Shown here in pieces: positions 1 through 11,628 of a DNA stretch of 64,000 bases. Within the stretch, counting starts at the first letter, position 1. Every line of letters starts with the position of its first letter. The stretch covers positions 79,340,832 to 79,404,831 of the forward strand of contig CM043960.1 of assembly GCA_014529385.2 (NCBI GenBank), read 5' to 3'. This DNA is from Adiantum capillus-veneris. Taxonomy: Eukaryota; Streptophyta; Polypodiopsida; Polypodiales; Pteridaceae. The notes under the pieces are model-generated. The model made no database searches. It had not been told where the DNA came from and worked only from the letters and a program-made list of their open reading frames with translations. A program made the translations under genes and the position numbers.

Positions 1-732
1 CTGTTATTTAGCTTGGTTATTTTTTACTGCTAACATTGCTAATATTGGTCTCATAATGGCATGGTTATGATAAGAGTATGGTTTACAGATGGCTTCTACC
101 TACCCTGGGTGTTTTCTACCCTCGAAGAATCTCCTGCTCCTTGATATTTTTATGGATATTATTGGAATAAGTAATCTTGCTGGATGTTTGATGATGAATG
201 GGGAACTTTGCTTGTAGTACTAGTTGGATGATCCCGATGGGTTGTTTCTTATTCATGTTTGGTCTAACTACCACTTATTTGCACTCATGACAAAAATGAA
301 ATGGTGATGGGTTTTTGCTCTTTAGCTTCTATAGTCTTCAAGATTGATTGATGGTTTCTCTTTTGCTTCTATGACTGTGATGGTTCCTTGCCTTTGATAT
401 TACTTTGCACAGACCAAAGCTTGGATTTATGGCACCATGAAAATTTTGATCTTTCATATAAAAAAATCCTTGGTAAATGCACTATTGTATAATATTGGAT
501 GGGGAGATAAGTTTGAACTCTTTGATAAAGCAAAAGGTTATTTCAAAGTAAGTCTTTTATGATCATGGGGATACTACTATGAGAATGTAATTTTGGCTTT
601 GAAAGTTCAACCTAGAAAAAAAATTGGGAACTACATAAGTTATTATCATATTTTTATACTTTAAGTAATGTTTAGGACAATACCTAGTCTAATAATTTTT
701 AAGTATAACATGGATAACAACTAATAGGTTCT
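1..732. other. No gene recognised (AT-rich flank)
   Basis: This stretch has frequent stops in all frames, no open frame of note and no retroelement motif I recognise. It ends where the TGTTGGGG start of a family A LTR begins. Confidence 0.6.
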
Positions 733-942
733 TGTTGGGGTAAAGGCGTTGTGTTTTTGTCGGGTCGGACGTCCAGTGTTCGATCGCCCACTGTGTATAC
801 ACACTTTTTTATTTATTTTTTATATAAGAATAAAGAGCACCTCACTCATCGATTGAACCACTTCTTGAAGCTGTTTCACCCACACAAGGTTTCGTGCTCT
901 TTCCCTTCCCTACACGCACCGCACTGCGCACTCATACACTCA
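733..942 (+). repeat. 5' LTR of family A copy 1
   Basis: The 210-bp segment starts TGTTGGGGTAAAGG and ends ACTCA, so it has TG...CA termini. Its first ~100 bases recur at 3773-3870. A TATATAAG motif near 823 is a candidate promoter TATA box. The primer-binding site follows one base after the end. Confidence 0.8.
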
Positions 943-943
943 G

Positions 944-955
944 TGGTATCAAAGC
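944..955 (+). other. Primer-binding site (tRNA-Met type)
   Basis: TGGTATCAAAGC differs at one position from TGGTATCAGAGC, the standard plant copia site complementary to initiator tRNA-Met. It lies directly after the LTR. Confidence 0.8.
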
Positions 956-1539
956 TTTGGCAACAACAAAGATCGACATGTACGATAGCTTACCGATGAC
1001 AGACACGAAGCGACGAAGCTTAGCCATGGCAGCTTGAGCTCGACGACAACAGATCCAACTCGACAACGTCAAATCGAAGTGGATCGATAGGATCCGGCAT
1101 GTGCAACTCTCCTTGTGGAGACGCCATGAAATCTTAGCAAAACAGGAAGCTTTGCGTGAAACTAAGCAAAGGGTAAGCATTTGACAAAGCTTGAAAATCA
1201 AAGCATTGGAAAGCTTGTAGAACTTTGGGAGAAATCAGCTCTGCAGTAGCAAATTGAGGCTTTTCTTTTACCTGCAGAAGGCTTGAAAACAATTCACTTG
1301 TTTGCTTTAAAGCATAGAGATTGAGGATTTGAAGCATAGCAATAAGTTAAAAGCTTCGGGAATTGTTTTCAAAGGTTGATGGGGAGCTCAAAGGCAAAAG
1401 GAATTGAAGCCACATAAGGGAAAAACAAGGAAGGGACACACACACACACACCTCTGTGAAACAAAGAATTGGATTATCTTTTTTCTCTCAACTCTAAGAG
1501 TATGTGCAAGGGTGTGTGCATACACACGTTAACAAGATA

Positions 1540-2600
1540 GAGAAAGAGCGAGCGAGTGAGAGTGAAAGCGACTTCGGCTAGTAAGCCCGGACATCAGTCG
1601 GCATCAGTCCATTTTTTAGCGTTTTCCTTGGCATCGAAGACTTCCGTCTGCCGATGGGAGGCGACCTCGACATCAATTTTCGACACTGATTTGGCATTTT
1701 GCATCAACTCGGCCTCGGGTTTGAGCATCGGTGATTAGCCGTTCAGACATCGATTTTGACACCAATTAGGCGGCTACTCGGCTAGCATTCTTCCGTCTAG
1801 CGGCGAAAGACGGCATTGATGACTTTCAACCTCGACACAACAAGCAACAATAGAGCAAGCACGGCATCGGCTCTCCTTTAGCGCCCATTCCAGAGTAGAT
1901 TTGGCTCCAACGTAGTCTCCATGACCATTATGGCTTCGGCGTTCTCCAGTTTCCGGCTTCGATGTCACATACTGGCCATACGGCTCCGACGGCTCATTCC
2001 GGAGTGACTTTTTCCTAGAGCGCACTCATCTCTTGGTAGGTTTTTTTGGTCGACGTGTTTATCAACCGATAAGGTAATAGCTATCAGTTTCCCAACGGTT
2101 TTGCTCACAGGTTGCAGTGCAGCTTGTGTGGAGCACTAGAGAGTAGTTTTTGCACGGTCTTGTGCAGTTTCATGCTATGTATGCATTATGAGGATACAGT
2201 TGAGCTAGCTATAGCTCATAGGTAGCAGGTTTGCCAATTTTTGGATGGTTTATGGTTGAGATTGTACTTATGCTTTTGCCCAAATTACAGGGGAGATTCT
2301 GTCAAATTTTTCACAGATTTCTTGCCATACTTTGCTTCTTAGCCATTCACTTATGGTTGCAAATATGTGTGACAGTGTAGAGTCCACTACGGTGACTTTT
2401 GAGAGACGGCGGTCTCGTTCTTGCTAATACTTGCATTGTTGGCATTGTGGTCACACATAGCACATTAGACACCGTTGTTTCAGGCTTATGAGACAGCAGC
2501 AGAGATCTATGCATGGTGTACATGAGGTTTTGACACATGCTAGAGCAGTGGCTTCATATGCCAGTGACATGATGTCACATTTGCCTTTAGAGTTCCTCTT
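1540..2600 (+). pseudogene. Decayed gag region with zinc knuckle (family A copy 1)
   Basis: The stretch 1560-2040 is homologous, in reverse complement, to 27570-27960 of copy 2 (shared text around 1740-1990). It probably represents gag, the retroelement capsid. At 2437-2478 a CCHC knuckle can be read as C-W-H-C-G-H-T-stop-H-I-R-H-R-C. An in-frame TAG (2458-2460) replaces the residue that is W in copy 2. Numerous stops and frame changes make this a pseudogene. Confidence 0.6.
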
Positions 2601-2606
2601 GATTAC

Positions 2607-2894
2607 ATGTCTTTATGCAGTGACACCTCTCCACGTTGGTTGCTAGATGAGGATGCAGTTTTCTATGTCACGCTGCATTGCGACTGGTTTAGCACCTTCT
2701 CTAGTGGGACTTTTGGTTGTCTACACTTGGCCGATGGTTCGGCATTTGACATAGAGGGTGCAGGATACGTTTGTTTGTCTTTGCCCATTGGTGCATCATA
2801 CACGCTACGATATGTGCGCTATGTTCCTCAGCTGGGAAGGAAGTTTGATCTAAGTAAGACAGTTATCAGACTTTGGTTGTCAACTACTTCTTAG
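2607..2894 (+). pseudogene. Retropepsin-like segment, family A copy 1
   Basis: The 95-codon open frame reads like a copia protease domain: a WLLD core, then HCDWFSTF, then LADGSAFDIEGAG, then LRYVRYVPQL. Functional copia proteases have D-S/T-G-A after WL(I/L); here it is D-E-D-A, so the catalytic triad signature is lost. Copy 2 carries the same D-E-D. The following frames (2911-3440) continue into text shared with copy 2. Predicted inactive. Confidence 0.65.
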
Positions 2895-2899
2895 AGACC

Positions 2900-3660
2900 A
2901 GTCTTTCTAGATGCATTGTGGTTTATTAGTGATTGCCAGAAGAGCCCGCAATGGCTTGGTATATCCTATGCATGTGTCTGACGTACGAGACGATGTAGTC
3001 TCGGTTTTGTTGCTGGCATGCTTTGAGCGAGAGACGAAACATGTCTCTTCTGCAGGTGAGCTCCACCATGCTCATGAGGCAAAGAAATTAGTTGTGCAGG
3101 ATGTGCCAGTAGACTCTGTAGAGACATAGGTAGAGCGGCAGTGCTCTAGTGAAACACAGCAGGTGTTTTCAGACCTTGTGCAGACAGAGGTAGAGTAGGT
3201 CCACTCCCTAGAGACACAGAGAGAGCTGACAGATATAGAGTTTTTTTATATGCTTATGTTAGAGGATGATGATTTGGTGCGAGGGTGCACAATTTTGCCT
3301 ATGGGAGACAGCGACTTAGGTTTCCCAATGTCGGCAGTGACACATCCATACACAATGGGTAGTCCTGATGATGCAGTGATTGCAGATAGCACAGGGGAGG
3401 CAAGTACAGCCAGTTTTGTATAGATTTCATCAGCGTTTGGGCATTTCATGTTTGAATTACTAGTGTCGAGGCCCGATCTAGCAGCTGCAGTGGGAGCATT
3501 TGCGGCAAGGGTTGTCAGTCATACAATGACTGACACTAGCATAATGCTTTGTGGAGCGTTGCAGACCATACAGAGTAGTCTGTGGGATTTACATGCAGGC
3601 TCTAGCATGGGTACGCACACTTGCCTACCACCAGAGCCGATGCGACTGCGTGTAGATTGA
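2900..3660 (+). pseudogene. Family A 3' internal region (unrecognised, shared with copy 2)
   Basis: With scattered stops, the frame contains an acidic, E-rich segment (ACFERETKHVSS..., SSETQQVFS..., MGSPDDAVIADS) that matches copy 2 at 23217-23633 in the opposite orientation and, weakly, copy 3 near 63520-63630. Gag-pre-integrase would be expected here by position, but I cannot identify the domain. No function is assigned. Confidence 0.5.
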
Positions 3661-3757
3661 CAGAGTGAGGTAGTGGGCATAGGTTGAGAGAGTCTCTCGC
3701 TTAGTTTCTTGTACATACTAGTAGTTTAGCTAGTAGGTCTCACTTATCGGTGCATCA

Positions 3758-3870
3758 TCTTTAAGTGGGAGTTAGTTTGGGTAAAGGCACTGCACCTTTG
3801 CCCGGGCCGGACGTCCAGTGTCCAACCACCCACTGTGTATACACACTTCCTTATTCTTTACATGAGATGA
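3758..3870 (+). repeat. Polypurine tract and truncated 3' LTR, family A copy 1
   Basis: AAGTGGGAGTTAG resembles a copia polypurine tract. It is followed by about 98 bases matching the start of the 5' LTR (GGGTAAAGGC..., GGACGTCCAGTGT..., CACTGTGTATACACAC). Similarity stops near 3870, so this LTR is truncated or overwritten. Confidence 0.7.
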
Positions 3871-5297
3871 AGGAACTTGGAATCATCACCAGAACTTGTA
3901 AGTTTTTCCCTACTCAAAAAATGTATATTCTAAGGGAGCTAAGCACAAGAAACTATACCAAGGTATGATTTTTTCTATACATTCATGCAATGATTATTAA
4001 ATTTTTATGGATTTTTTGTGGAATTTTTCTCGCTTTCACTTTTATTACTAACCTAGTACCAATGATCCCTCTTTGCATACTTGAAGTTTTAGATGATGGT
4101 TTGCATTTTCTTAGAGATTATTCTCATATCTCACACAACTCCCATATGACCTACTTAATCATCTACTTTGAGTGGCTCCGACTCCAAGAATCTCTAGATT
4201 TGTTGGTTTATTGATAATTCTAAGTACCTACATTTAAAGATCATTTTTTGTTTGATTTGCTAAGTTCAAACACGTAGGATAATTCATGACAAGGTTTCAC
4301 AATACCACCATAAGTCCTCTTCTACTATTGGTTTTCCATTCACAAAGTCACTTAGAACATTGGGATAAAACTATGCTTGCAACATTCTATAAGATTCTAG
4401 GCTAATTCTCTACTTGTTACACAGTCAAATATCCAAATTAACATGTGATTTTTAGCTCTTATTTTTTTGTGCATACTAGCTCTTTTAGTACAAGACCATG
4501 CCAAAATCCTCAAAGAGCCTACTCATTCAACAACGATACACATATTTAAATCATATGGTGTGCTTATCAGTTTTGCTACTTACTATATCATCAAGAAATC
4601 TCAAGGTATGTTATTTCTTAATGAATTTCAATCATATACATCTAACTAGCGCATTCAAATTTTCTTAGATGAGTAAGTTTCTATATGTAATTTTCGCTAT
4701 TTATTTCCTTGTTTGTCTTAATATCTCATCATCATGAACCATCTCTCACAACTCTGTTTATACTACAATCTACCAATTTAATATACTACTGTGATAATAG
4801 TCACCTTCTTTACTTTCTTGTATGTTCTTTTCTTAAAAGACAATCTCAGGGGACGAGAGACCAAGCCGTTTACAACAAGGGAGACTACCACTGGACAATT
4901 TTAGAGAAAATATATTTTTTATTTACCTACATTTTCTTCTGAACTATGAAACAAACTATCTCTTAAGTCGTGGATTGTACTTGCATTGATTGGAATTACT
5001 CTTGAGATTCTTTTTCATAAAAAATTAAATGAGATTTTTTCTTTACCCACATTTTCTTATGAACTATGAAACAAACTATCTCTTAAGTCATGGATTTTAG
5101 TTACATTGATTGGAATTACTTTTAAATTTATCTTTCATTCCTAATGGCTTAAAAAATATTAAAAGGTATTCTTAATTCAAAGATTCCCTCAATAACAACA
5201 AAAACAATGTGCCAATCTATAGCACGCAACAACAGGCAATGACGAAGCACGTAGATTTGTAACAATATCAGCTGGACATGAGAAGAATGTATACAAC

Positions 5298-5300
<3 letters not shown>
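3871..5300. other. No gene recognised; contains a 120-bp tandem duplication
   Basis: AT-rich sequence with only short chance frames. The one visible structure is a direct duplication near 4917-5155 (annotated separately). Confidence 0.5.
4917..5155. repeat. Two-copy tandem duplication, period 120 bp
   Basis: The string GAACTATGAAACAAACTATC begins at 4941 and again at 5061. The flanking ~100 bases on each side are also matched with a few substitutions. Confidence 0.85.

Positions 5301-5329
<29 letters not shown>
5301..5329. repeat. (GA)n microsatellite
   Basis: Uninterrupted GA dinucleotides, about 29 bases. Confidence 0.95.
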
Positions 5330-5331
<2 letters not shown>

Positions 5332-6579
5332 CAAGGACACTTTAAAGAGAAGAAAATGCTAAAGGGAAAATAAAGGAGAAGAAAAACACAAATATACAAT
5401 GTGGATTCAACCACCTCTTCATATAGACAGAAAAGGTCTTTAATTTGACTTTCCACCTTCATCTGTCTTTTCATTTTCTAAACTCCCTTCACTTACGCAC
5501 TGATAGCCGTTTTTTGGCTTTCGGTAATTTCCATAGTGAGCTACCTCACCCTACCAAAATCGCCCAAACATTGTGGCTATCCCTACCTTTTCATTGTACA
5601 TAGGTGTGTGTGTGAGTCAGGGGAACTTTTCCCATATCTCCTTAAAAATCCTCACTTAACTAGTCACTGGACTAGTTGAGCCAAAAAAATAAATAAAAAT
5701 AAAAGCCAAAGTATGTTATGGCCCTTTTGTGTATAAGTATTTCATTGTATATAGGGCCTAAATATAGAGGTTTTTATTATAATTATTTTGGTATTTATTT
5801 AAATATTTTTGTCTAGGTGTGAAAATTTTGCTAATTTTTGGATCTACCACCGGTGAGAGAGGTCTTTTTTGTGGGTCCCAGTCTGCCCACTTTTCTCACA
5901 AGTAACCCATACTCTTCTCTCGCCTCCTTTCCTACTTCCACACACACACACACACACACACACTCATTTCTCTCTATTCCTCACTCAAACCTGCAACTTC
6001 CATGGTTTTCTCTCATCCTCTTCACCATTAGCATCCCCTCTCACACCCATAGCTCTCTTTTGAAGCTACATCCACCATCTCCATATCTCTCTCTATTACT
6101 CCCATATTATAATTTTATTCTACCCTCTCAAGAATGCATAAAAAATCAACAACCTTACCATACTTAATCTCTGCAAAATGAAGATTTTTAATCAACAAAA
6201 CCCTCATTCTCTTTGTGGTGATTCAACTATGGCGGCGGCGTGAAAATAAGAAGAATAAGAACGGCGATCACTTTCAACAATCTACACAAGGGAGAGTCCA
6301 AGATTCCTCAAGGATTCACCATCTCAAGGGTGAGCCCATCTCATTCACCCCTCTTTCCTCAACCCTTCAAGTCATTCTATCCATTGTAGCTATATTACTA
6401 ACTTTTTTTTAGTGATTACTGACATTAACTGCTAACCCTTTCTTGTAAATTGAACCTACTCTACTTTACCTTGGAGTAGGCAACCTCACACAAAAATCAC
6501 TCACCTCTCTAGAATCTTCTCTATTTCACCTCAATAATTATCTCCTCTTGATCCCACATCCATGTGATTCAAGAGACAA
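5330..6579. other. No gene recognised; (CA)n at 5939-5963
   Basis: A pyrimidine-rich stretch around 5870-6130 surrounds a 25-base CA microsatellite. The open frames here (5838-6167, 5869-6063) are low-complexity S/T/H/P readings of that repeat and are not credible genes. Just left of 6580 the gypsy integrase homology stops abruptly. Confidence 0.5.
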
Positions 6580-6960
6580 GAGAGTGTAGCTTTGGCTTTA
6601 ACCCATTTGGTTAGATAGTCTATGGCCACTATGATCTAATGAGCACGCATACAATATGTGGGAGATGCTATCGGTCTTGCAAAGTCTATGCATCATTCGG
6701 CAAAAGCACTTGCCTCCATCATTGGTCCTAAAGGCATTTTGTCTCTTTGTATAAATACGTTCGTTTGTTGACATTTGTTGCATCTTTTCACATATGCTCC
6801 AACATCCATGAACAAGGTTGGCTACCAAATTCCTACAACAAGAATTTCTTTTTGTCGTTTTGTCAGCAAAAAAATATCCGCCTACTTGTCCAAAATGAGC
6901 TTGCTAAAGACTTGAAATGTATTCATTTTTCATGACACACATTTGTAATTCATTGTCCTT
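6580..6960 (-). pseudogene. Gypsy integrase, N-terminal zinc-binding and first catalytic part (G1)
   Basis: Reading the minus strand across frames gives a C-N-K-C-Q-Q-T-N piece of the HHCC zinc-binding domain (around 6775-6800), then P-L-G-P-M, then an I-D-F-A-R-P-I segment holding the first catalytic Asp (around 6690), then the motif DYLTKWV(K)AKATL that normally precedes the second catalytic region. The frame is broken by several stops. The homology ends at KATL (6582-6590). The continuation, beginning LYENTFTRYG, lies on the other strand at 13275. Confidence 0.7.
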
Positions 6961-7412
6961 TCCTCTCTTCTAGAGGTGATCGTCAATCGGCACGTAACTT
7001 TTAACTTTGATTTGGATGGATTTCATTCTTGCTTCACTTAACCCTTCTTGTAAGGTTCCTTTTGTCAGGTAATCCACAATATATGAGCTCCACTAAAGTG
7101 TGACCGTTACTTTAAACAATGTTGCATGTTCTATAGGTACCTAAGTTGCACAAATGTTGCATGAACTAATGTAATCATGAACACTTATTTGCATTCTATG
7201 CTAATATATATCAAGTCTCATCAATCTTTGAAATGTTTTCACTTTTTCATTGTGAATTCTTGTGTTTGCACATGAGCTTTGCTCAAGTACATGTTTCTCT
7301 TTGTTGGCTCTATACATAGTCTCAGTGTAAAGTTATTTTCTTACTTGTATTGCTTTATAGCTACTAGCATGAGTGTGTGTGTTTTCTCAATGATTGATGA
7401 CTCCCTTTCAAT

Positions 7413-8650
7413 TTATAGTGTACTCATGGTGGTGAGAAAATGTGTGACATGTTCACTCCACCTTCGCACCATATTAATGTAGAAAAGATTAGAATCTGGT
7501 AGGTCATCATCAACTCCACTGGGTGCTTCCCCATAAGTCAATGTAGACAAATGATCAGCTCTCTGGTGTGTGGCTCCTTTTTTTACTACTACGGTGAAAT
7601 CAAACTCAAGAAATATGATAAACCATTGAACAATATGTCTTGTATTGCAGGGTTTATTCACCAAGTATAATAGTGCTTGATGATCCACACACAAACTTTC
7701 TAGCGAGAAGGTAGTGTTTGAATTTATTACAACATGGATAATTTATATCCCTTCTCTCTCCATGATCGTGTAATTCTTCTTTTGCACTACTAAGCTACCT
7801 GTTAGAGTAACATATGGGAAAATCCATGGTGTTCTCTCTAGACTGTGCTAAAATGCATTCGATGGCATAATTCGATGCATCAATACGGACATGGAAGATC
7901 TTTGTCCAATCAAGAGCTTTCAAAATCGGAGTTGAAATCAATCTCTACTTCAATAACAAGAATTCTTCTTCTCATTCGTCGATCCACTCAAATTTTGTGA
8001 TAAGATCACAGAGAGGTTTGACAATGATTGCATACATATAGATGAATATTCTATAGTAATTGCAATGGTCCATAAAGGCTTGTACCTCTCTAACTTTTTT
8101 TTGGTCTTGGTAAAGAAATAATCACTTGAATCTTCTCAAGATCAGCGAAAATGCCATTCTTGGACACAAGGTACCCGAGAATTTTCCTTGTCTAAACATG
8201 AAGACACATTTCTCTAAATTCAAGCAATACGATAGATTTTTCACTTCTCAATTCACATTCTTTATATGCTAGTAGATCAATAAAGAATACACGCATAAGT
8301 TGTCCATGTGGATAAGAATTGTCTTAGATATCCTTAAATGCATAACTCATCAACCTCTAGAATGTGGTGGGTGCATTGGTTAAGCCAAATGGCATCACTC
8401 AATATGAAAATATGCCCCATTCTATGGCAACGGCTATCTTATGCTGATCCTTTGGCTTTATAGCAAGCTGGTTGTAGCCTAAGAATTCATCAAGAAAACT
8501 GTAAGCTTCCTTTCCTGCAACTTGCTCAATCACATGATCAGTAATTGGGAGGGATAGTTGTCTCTAAAAGTAACCACATTTACCAGCTTGAGATTCATGA
8601 ATACACGTGACTTTTTGTTATTCTTGGGCACTACAACAATTGGCGACACT
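7413..8650 (-). pseudogene. Gypsy reverse transcriptase and RNase H (G1)
   Basis: The RNase H end (7413-7694) contains VDHQALLYLVNKP and the conserved LEFDFTVVVKKG segment with the H-Q-R-A-D-H-L-S motif. Further upstream on the minus strand (7700-8560), broken frames give YNQLAIKPKDQHKIA and a MPFGL-T-N-A-P motif typical of gypsy RT. Stops and small indels throughout make it non-functional. A closely related fragment lies at 56440-56830. Confidence 0.75.
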
Positions 8651-9859
8651 TAAGTTGTGTGTTTGATCTCATAGATAATCTATCTCCTTTATCTTTTTTG
8701 CAAAGGTTTCATTGTATGTATAGTGACATTGTATGTGAGGATTTGCATCACTCTTAAGGGGTATTGTATGATGAAAAATGATTAGATCTACTCCCTTAAG
8801 GTCCTTCTATAACCATGCAAACACATCTCTATATTGTTTGAGTGTAGCTATCAATAGCTGCTCTTCCTCCTCTGTGAGGCAATGGAAAAATAATTGCCGG
8901 CTTTGGTTCCTCTCATGGTTCAACTAAGTCAATGCACTTGGAATTCTTAGGTCCATCATAAGATGTCCCTGATTCTTTAGTTTTCCACATTGTTTTTTGA
9001 ACTATGATCTTTTGAATCTATCTGTCTTCAATCCTTCTTCACTCTTCACTTTCGTCGTCCAAAATTATTTCAAGGTTTGCTTTAGCTTTTGGTACTCTCA
9101 TTTTTGGTCAATTTTTATCATCTTAGATGATGTTTTGGTTGTGTCTTTGCTCTTACCTTGCTCCTTTATTGAAGTAGGTTTTATGTATCCTAGTGTAATT
9201 TTGTCTTTGACACAATCATTTGCTCCTACAAGCATCAAATACTACATTTTTTTCTTCATAAGATGCATAGGTTCTCCTTGCATGTATTTTTGTTTGCTCA
9301 CTCAATTAACGTGGTACCTTTCTTGTCTTCTAGATTTCTTTCTAGGAAAATCATAGAAGCCTCTTTTTCATTTGGCTTTGTTTCACTTTCAGAGTTAGTT
9401 GATAGATTTTCCTCACAACCTCTTGCTCAAGAACATTGTTTCATAAATCTTGCAATTCTTCCTCGCTTTTGTCACTCAGATCTCTTAAGGAAATCTCATC
9501 AATCATGCGTTTACACTCAATTGTTTCCTCTAAGCATCTAGGTCCTCAATGTCTGACCCTGATTCCAATATAATACTCACCATTTGAAGGGTACTATGTC
9601 AAAGAATCTTGTTGGGGTTGCTGCATTCGTGTACACATCTAGAGTAGCTAATATCTGATCCTAGCCAAAACATTCAAACAAATCTTTTGGAAATGACTCT
9701 AAAATCTTGTCTTTGCCCTCTACTGGTCTCTCTAAAGTGAAACCCTCTCTAGCCAGGCTCTCACATTTGGATGCTCTACACATCCAAAGATATTTTTTGG
9801 CTTGTAGCCATGTAGGTATTTCCTTTTCATTAACCATCATTGAGTCAAATTCCTTCACA
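8651..9859 (-). pseudogene. Gypsy PR-RT linker (G1), decayed
   Basis: This is the expected spacer between protease and RT. The only long frame is 9661-9858, with the text WLQAKKYLWMCRASKCES, located immediately 3' of the protease. The remainder has dense stops. No separate gene was seen. Confidence 0.45.
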
Positions 9860-10260
9860 GGAGTTTGACTAATATATCTATAAATGTGGCCCTTGATGCT
9901 TGGTCATAACCTCTTTGTGTTGCAAGTAGATATGTTCATAGTCCCAATCTTTGTACCTTTTAAGTTGACACATGAATGGTATCCCCAAAATGACATCAAA
10001 GTTTGTGCTTTTTCCAAAATCTACTATGGCAAAGGTATGCTCGTACTCTATGCCGCATAATTAGTAGTTCCAACATACCCACTAGTCTCTCTACATAACT
10101 GTCTGTAAGTTGTAGTTTCGTTCCCTTTTTTTTCTAAGAGTTGGTCTCCCCCATTTTTCCCATATTTCTTTTGTAGCAATGGCCATCCCAGACTTGTTAT
10201 CAAGTATCGCTACTTTTTGACTCCTTTGTGTTCCAATAGCAAGGTGGTATTTTCTTCTTC
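9860..10260 (-). pseudogene. Gypsy retropepsin in the canonical position (G1)
   Basis: Broken minus-strand frames give VAILDNKSGMAIATKEIWEKWGRP, in which D-N-K replaces the catalytic D-S/T-G. They continue to FAIVDFGKSTNFDVILG-I-P-F-M, the C-terminal ILG motif of retropepsins. It lies between the gag knuckles and the RT, as expected. The catalytic signature is absent and stops interrupt it. Confidence 0.6.
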
Positions 10261-11500
10261 TCCTCCACAATAATCACCTACCTTGTTTATAGGAGCTTGC
10301 TTAGCCTTTGGTTTGTTTGGTATTGTTTTATCCATGTGTTCACCTAAGGGGATTTCTTGATGAGAAATTTTCAGCCCATCTTTTCAAGTTTTTTCCCACT
10401 TCTCCCCATAGATGTGGTCTAATTTGTGACAGCTTTGAGAAAGTTTTCGTCTACTATATAGGAGTCAATATAACTTCATGAAGGCGCTTGGTGTCCATCA
10501 TCTTTGGAACCCGCTTCCATTGAGAAGGCACTACCTTGACCTCCGATTTCATTTCATGCTCTCCTATGAAAACCAGCAAAGTCTTCAACATTTCAGTTTT
10601 CTCTCTACAGATGCTTCTGTTCCTACATCACCGTACATAGATTGTATATCTCTAGGGTAGAACTCATGATCAATATTGATCTTGGATGATAGGTGTAGAC
10701 TCAAAAATTGCACTGCAATCTTTTCTATTCCTTATTTTTTTCCATAAGGCTTGTGGCCATGGATCCTCCCATTCTAGAATTTGCATAATCACTTGTGACT
10801 TGGCGTCATCCATGGTGTTAGCCACTACCCTTGTCCCCAATGGTGTTTCAATTTGAAGCTTCATTTGATCAATAATTTCATTTTCTTTGTGCTCAATTTC
10901 CCCATCCCTTTTGTGTAATAAAACTTCTTATTTGGGGATGTTTAGTTTTTCAAGATCCATTAGAGCTTGAGTTGTCTCTATGAGCCGTTTGCACATTTCT
11001 AATATCTATTTTTTAACTTCAAGATGTGGACACATCAACCATCTTTGTTCCAATGTCCGGTTGGTTTTTGGTCTAACCTCATAAGACTATAATAGAGCCT
11101 CTAAAGGTTTTATAACTTTGTCCATTAAGACCAAACCTCTCGATAATACTTTGGAGGACACCACTGCTCTCGCTCGTTCCTTGTTTTCTTGTTCATGTTT
11201 AAGATGCTCTCTTGTTTATTGCAACTTTGTTTCTGAGGCACTTTTCTCTTTTAGCCTCTTTATTTTCTCTTTGTCTCTCTTGGATTTCCATAATTTCTCT
11301 GGGTCCTTACAAGCAAAATTCCAAACTCAGTTTGAACTGAAAATTTTTTATTCATCCTTGACCGATGTGTGCTTTGCAGCTTCTTGAGCTTGTGCTCTAG
11401 TCACCACATTGATTAGAATTGTGGGCTCATTTTCTAATCCACTTGACAATGGTAAGACTCCAATGATGTTCATCATTGCTTTCCATTTGTTTTCAGGATT
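10261..11500 (-). pseudogene. Gag-protease spacer of G1 (coiled, charged)
   Basis: Minus-strand readings are rich in K, E, R and L with broken frames (for example KRDKEKIKRLKEK and MKLQIETPLGTRVVANTMDD at 10670-10864). This suits a charged gag-pol linker. No independent gene was recognised. Confidence 0.4.
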
Positions 11501-11504
11501 CTTG

Positions 11505-11628
11505 GGACAATCTGGAAGGACATGATCAATTTCACATCCATCACAAAATCCAAAAATTGCTTTGTGACGCTCAACCTTGTGTGGACAAAATCTTGTTGAA
11601 TGATTCCCTCCACATTCATAGCAAGGAC
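11505..11628 (-). pseudogene. Double CCHC zinc knuckle of G1 gag
   Basis: The minus strand encodes CYECGGNHSTRFC, followed 20 or so codons later by CDGCEIDHVLPDC. Both fit C-X2-C-X3-H-X4-C, the nucleic-acid-binding knuckles at the end of retroelement gag. Confidence 0.7.

Larger units (their letters stand above)
733..3870 (+). mobile_element. Family A copy 1: degenerate Ty1/copia-like LTR element
   Basis: The element has a 5' LTR (733-942), a tRNA-Met-type primer site, a decayed gag region, a CCHC zinc knuckle, a retropepsin-like segment, a polypurine tract and a partial 3' LTR. No integrase, reverse transcriptase or RNase H segment is visible in about 3.1 kb. It is therefore either a non-autonomous derivative or a large internal deletion. 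Homologous text occurs in opposite orientation at 22655-28140 and in the same orientation at 60132-63640. Stops interrupt every segment. Confidence 0.8.
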
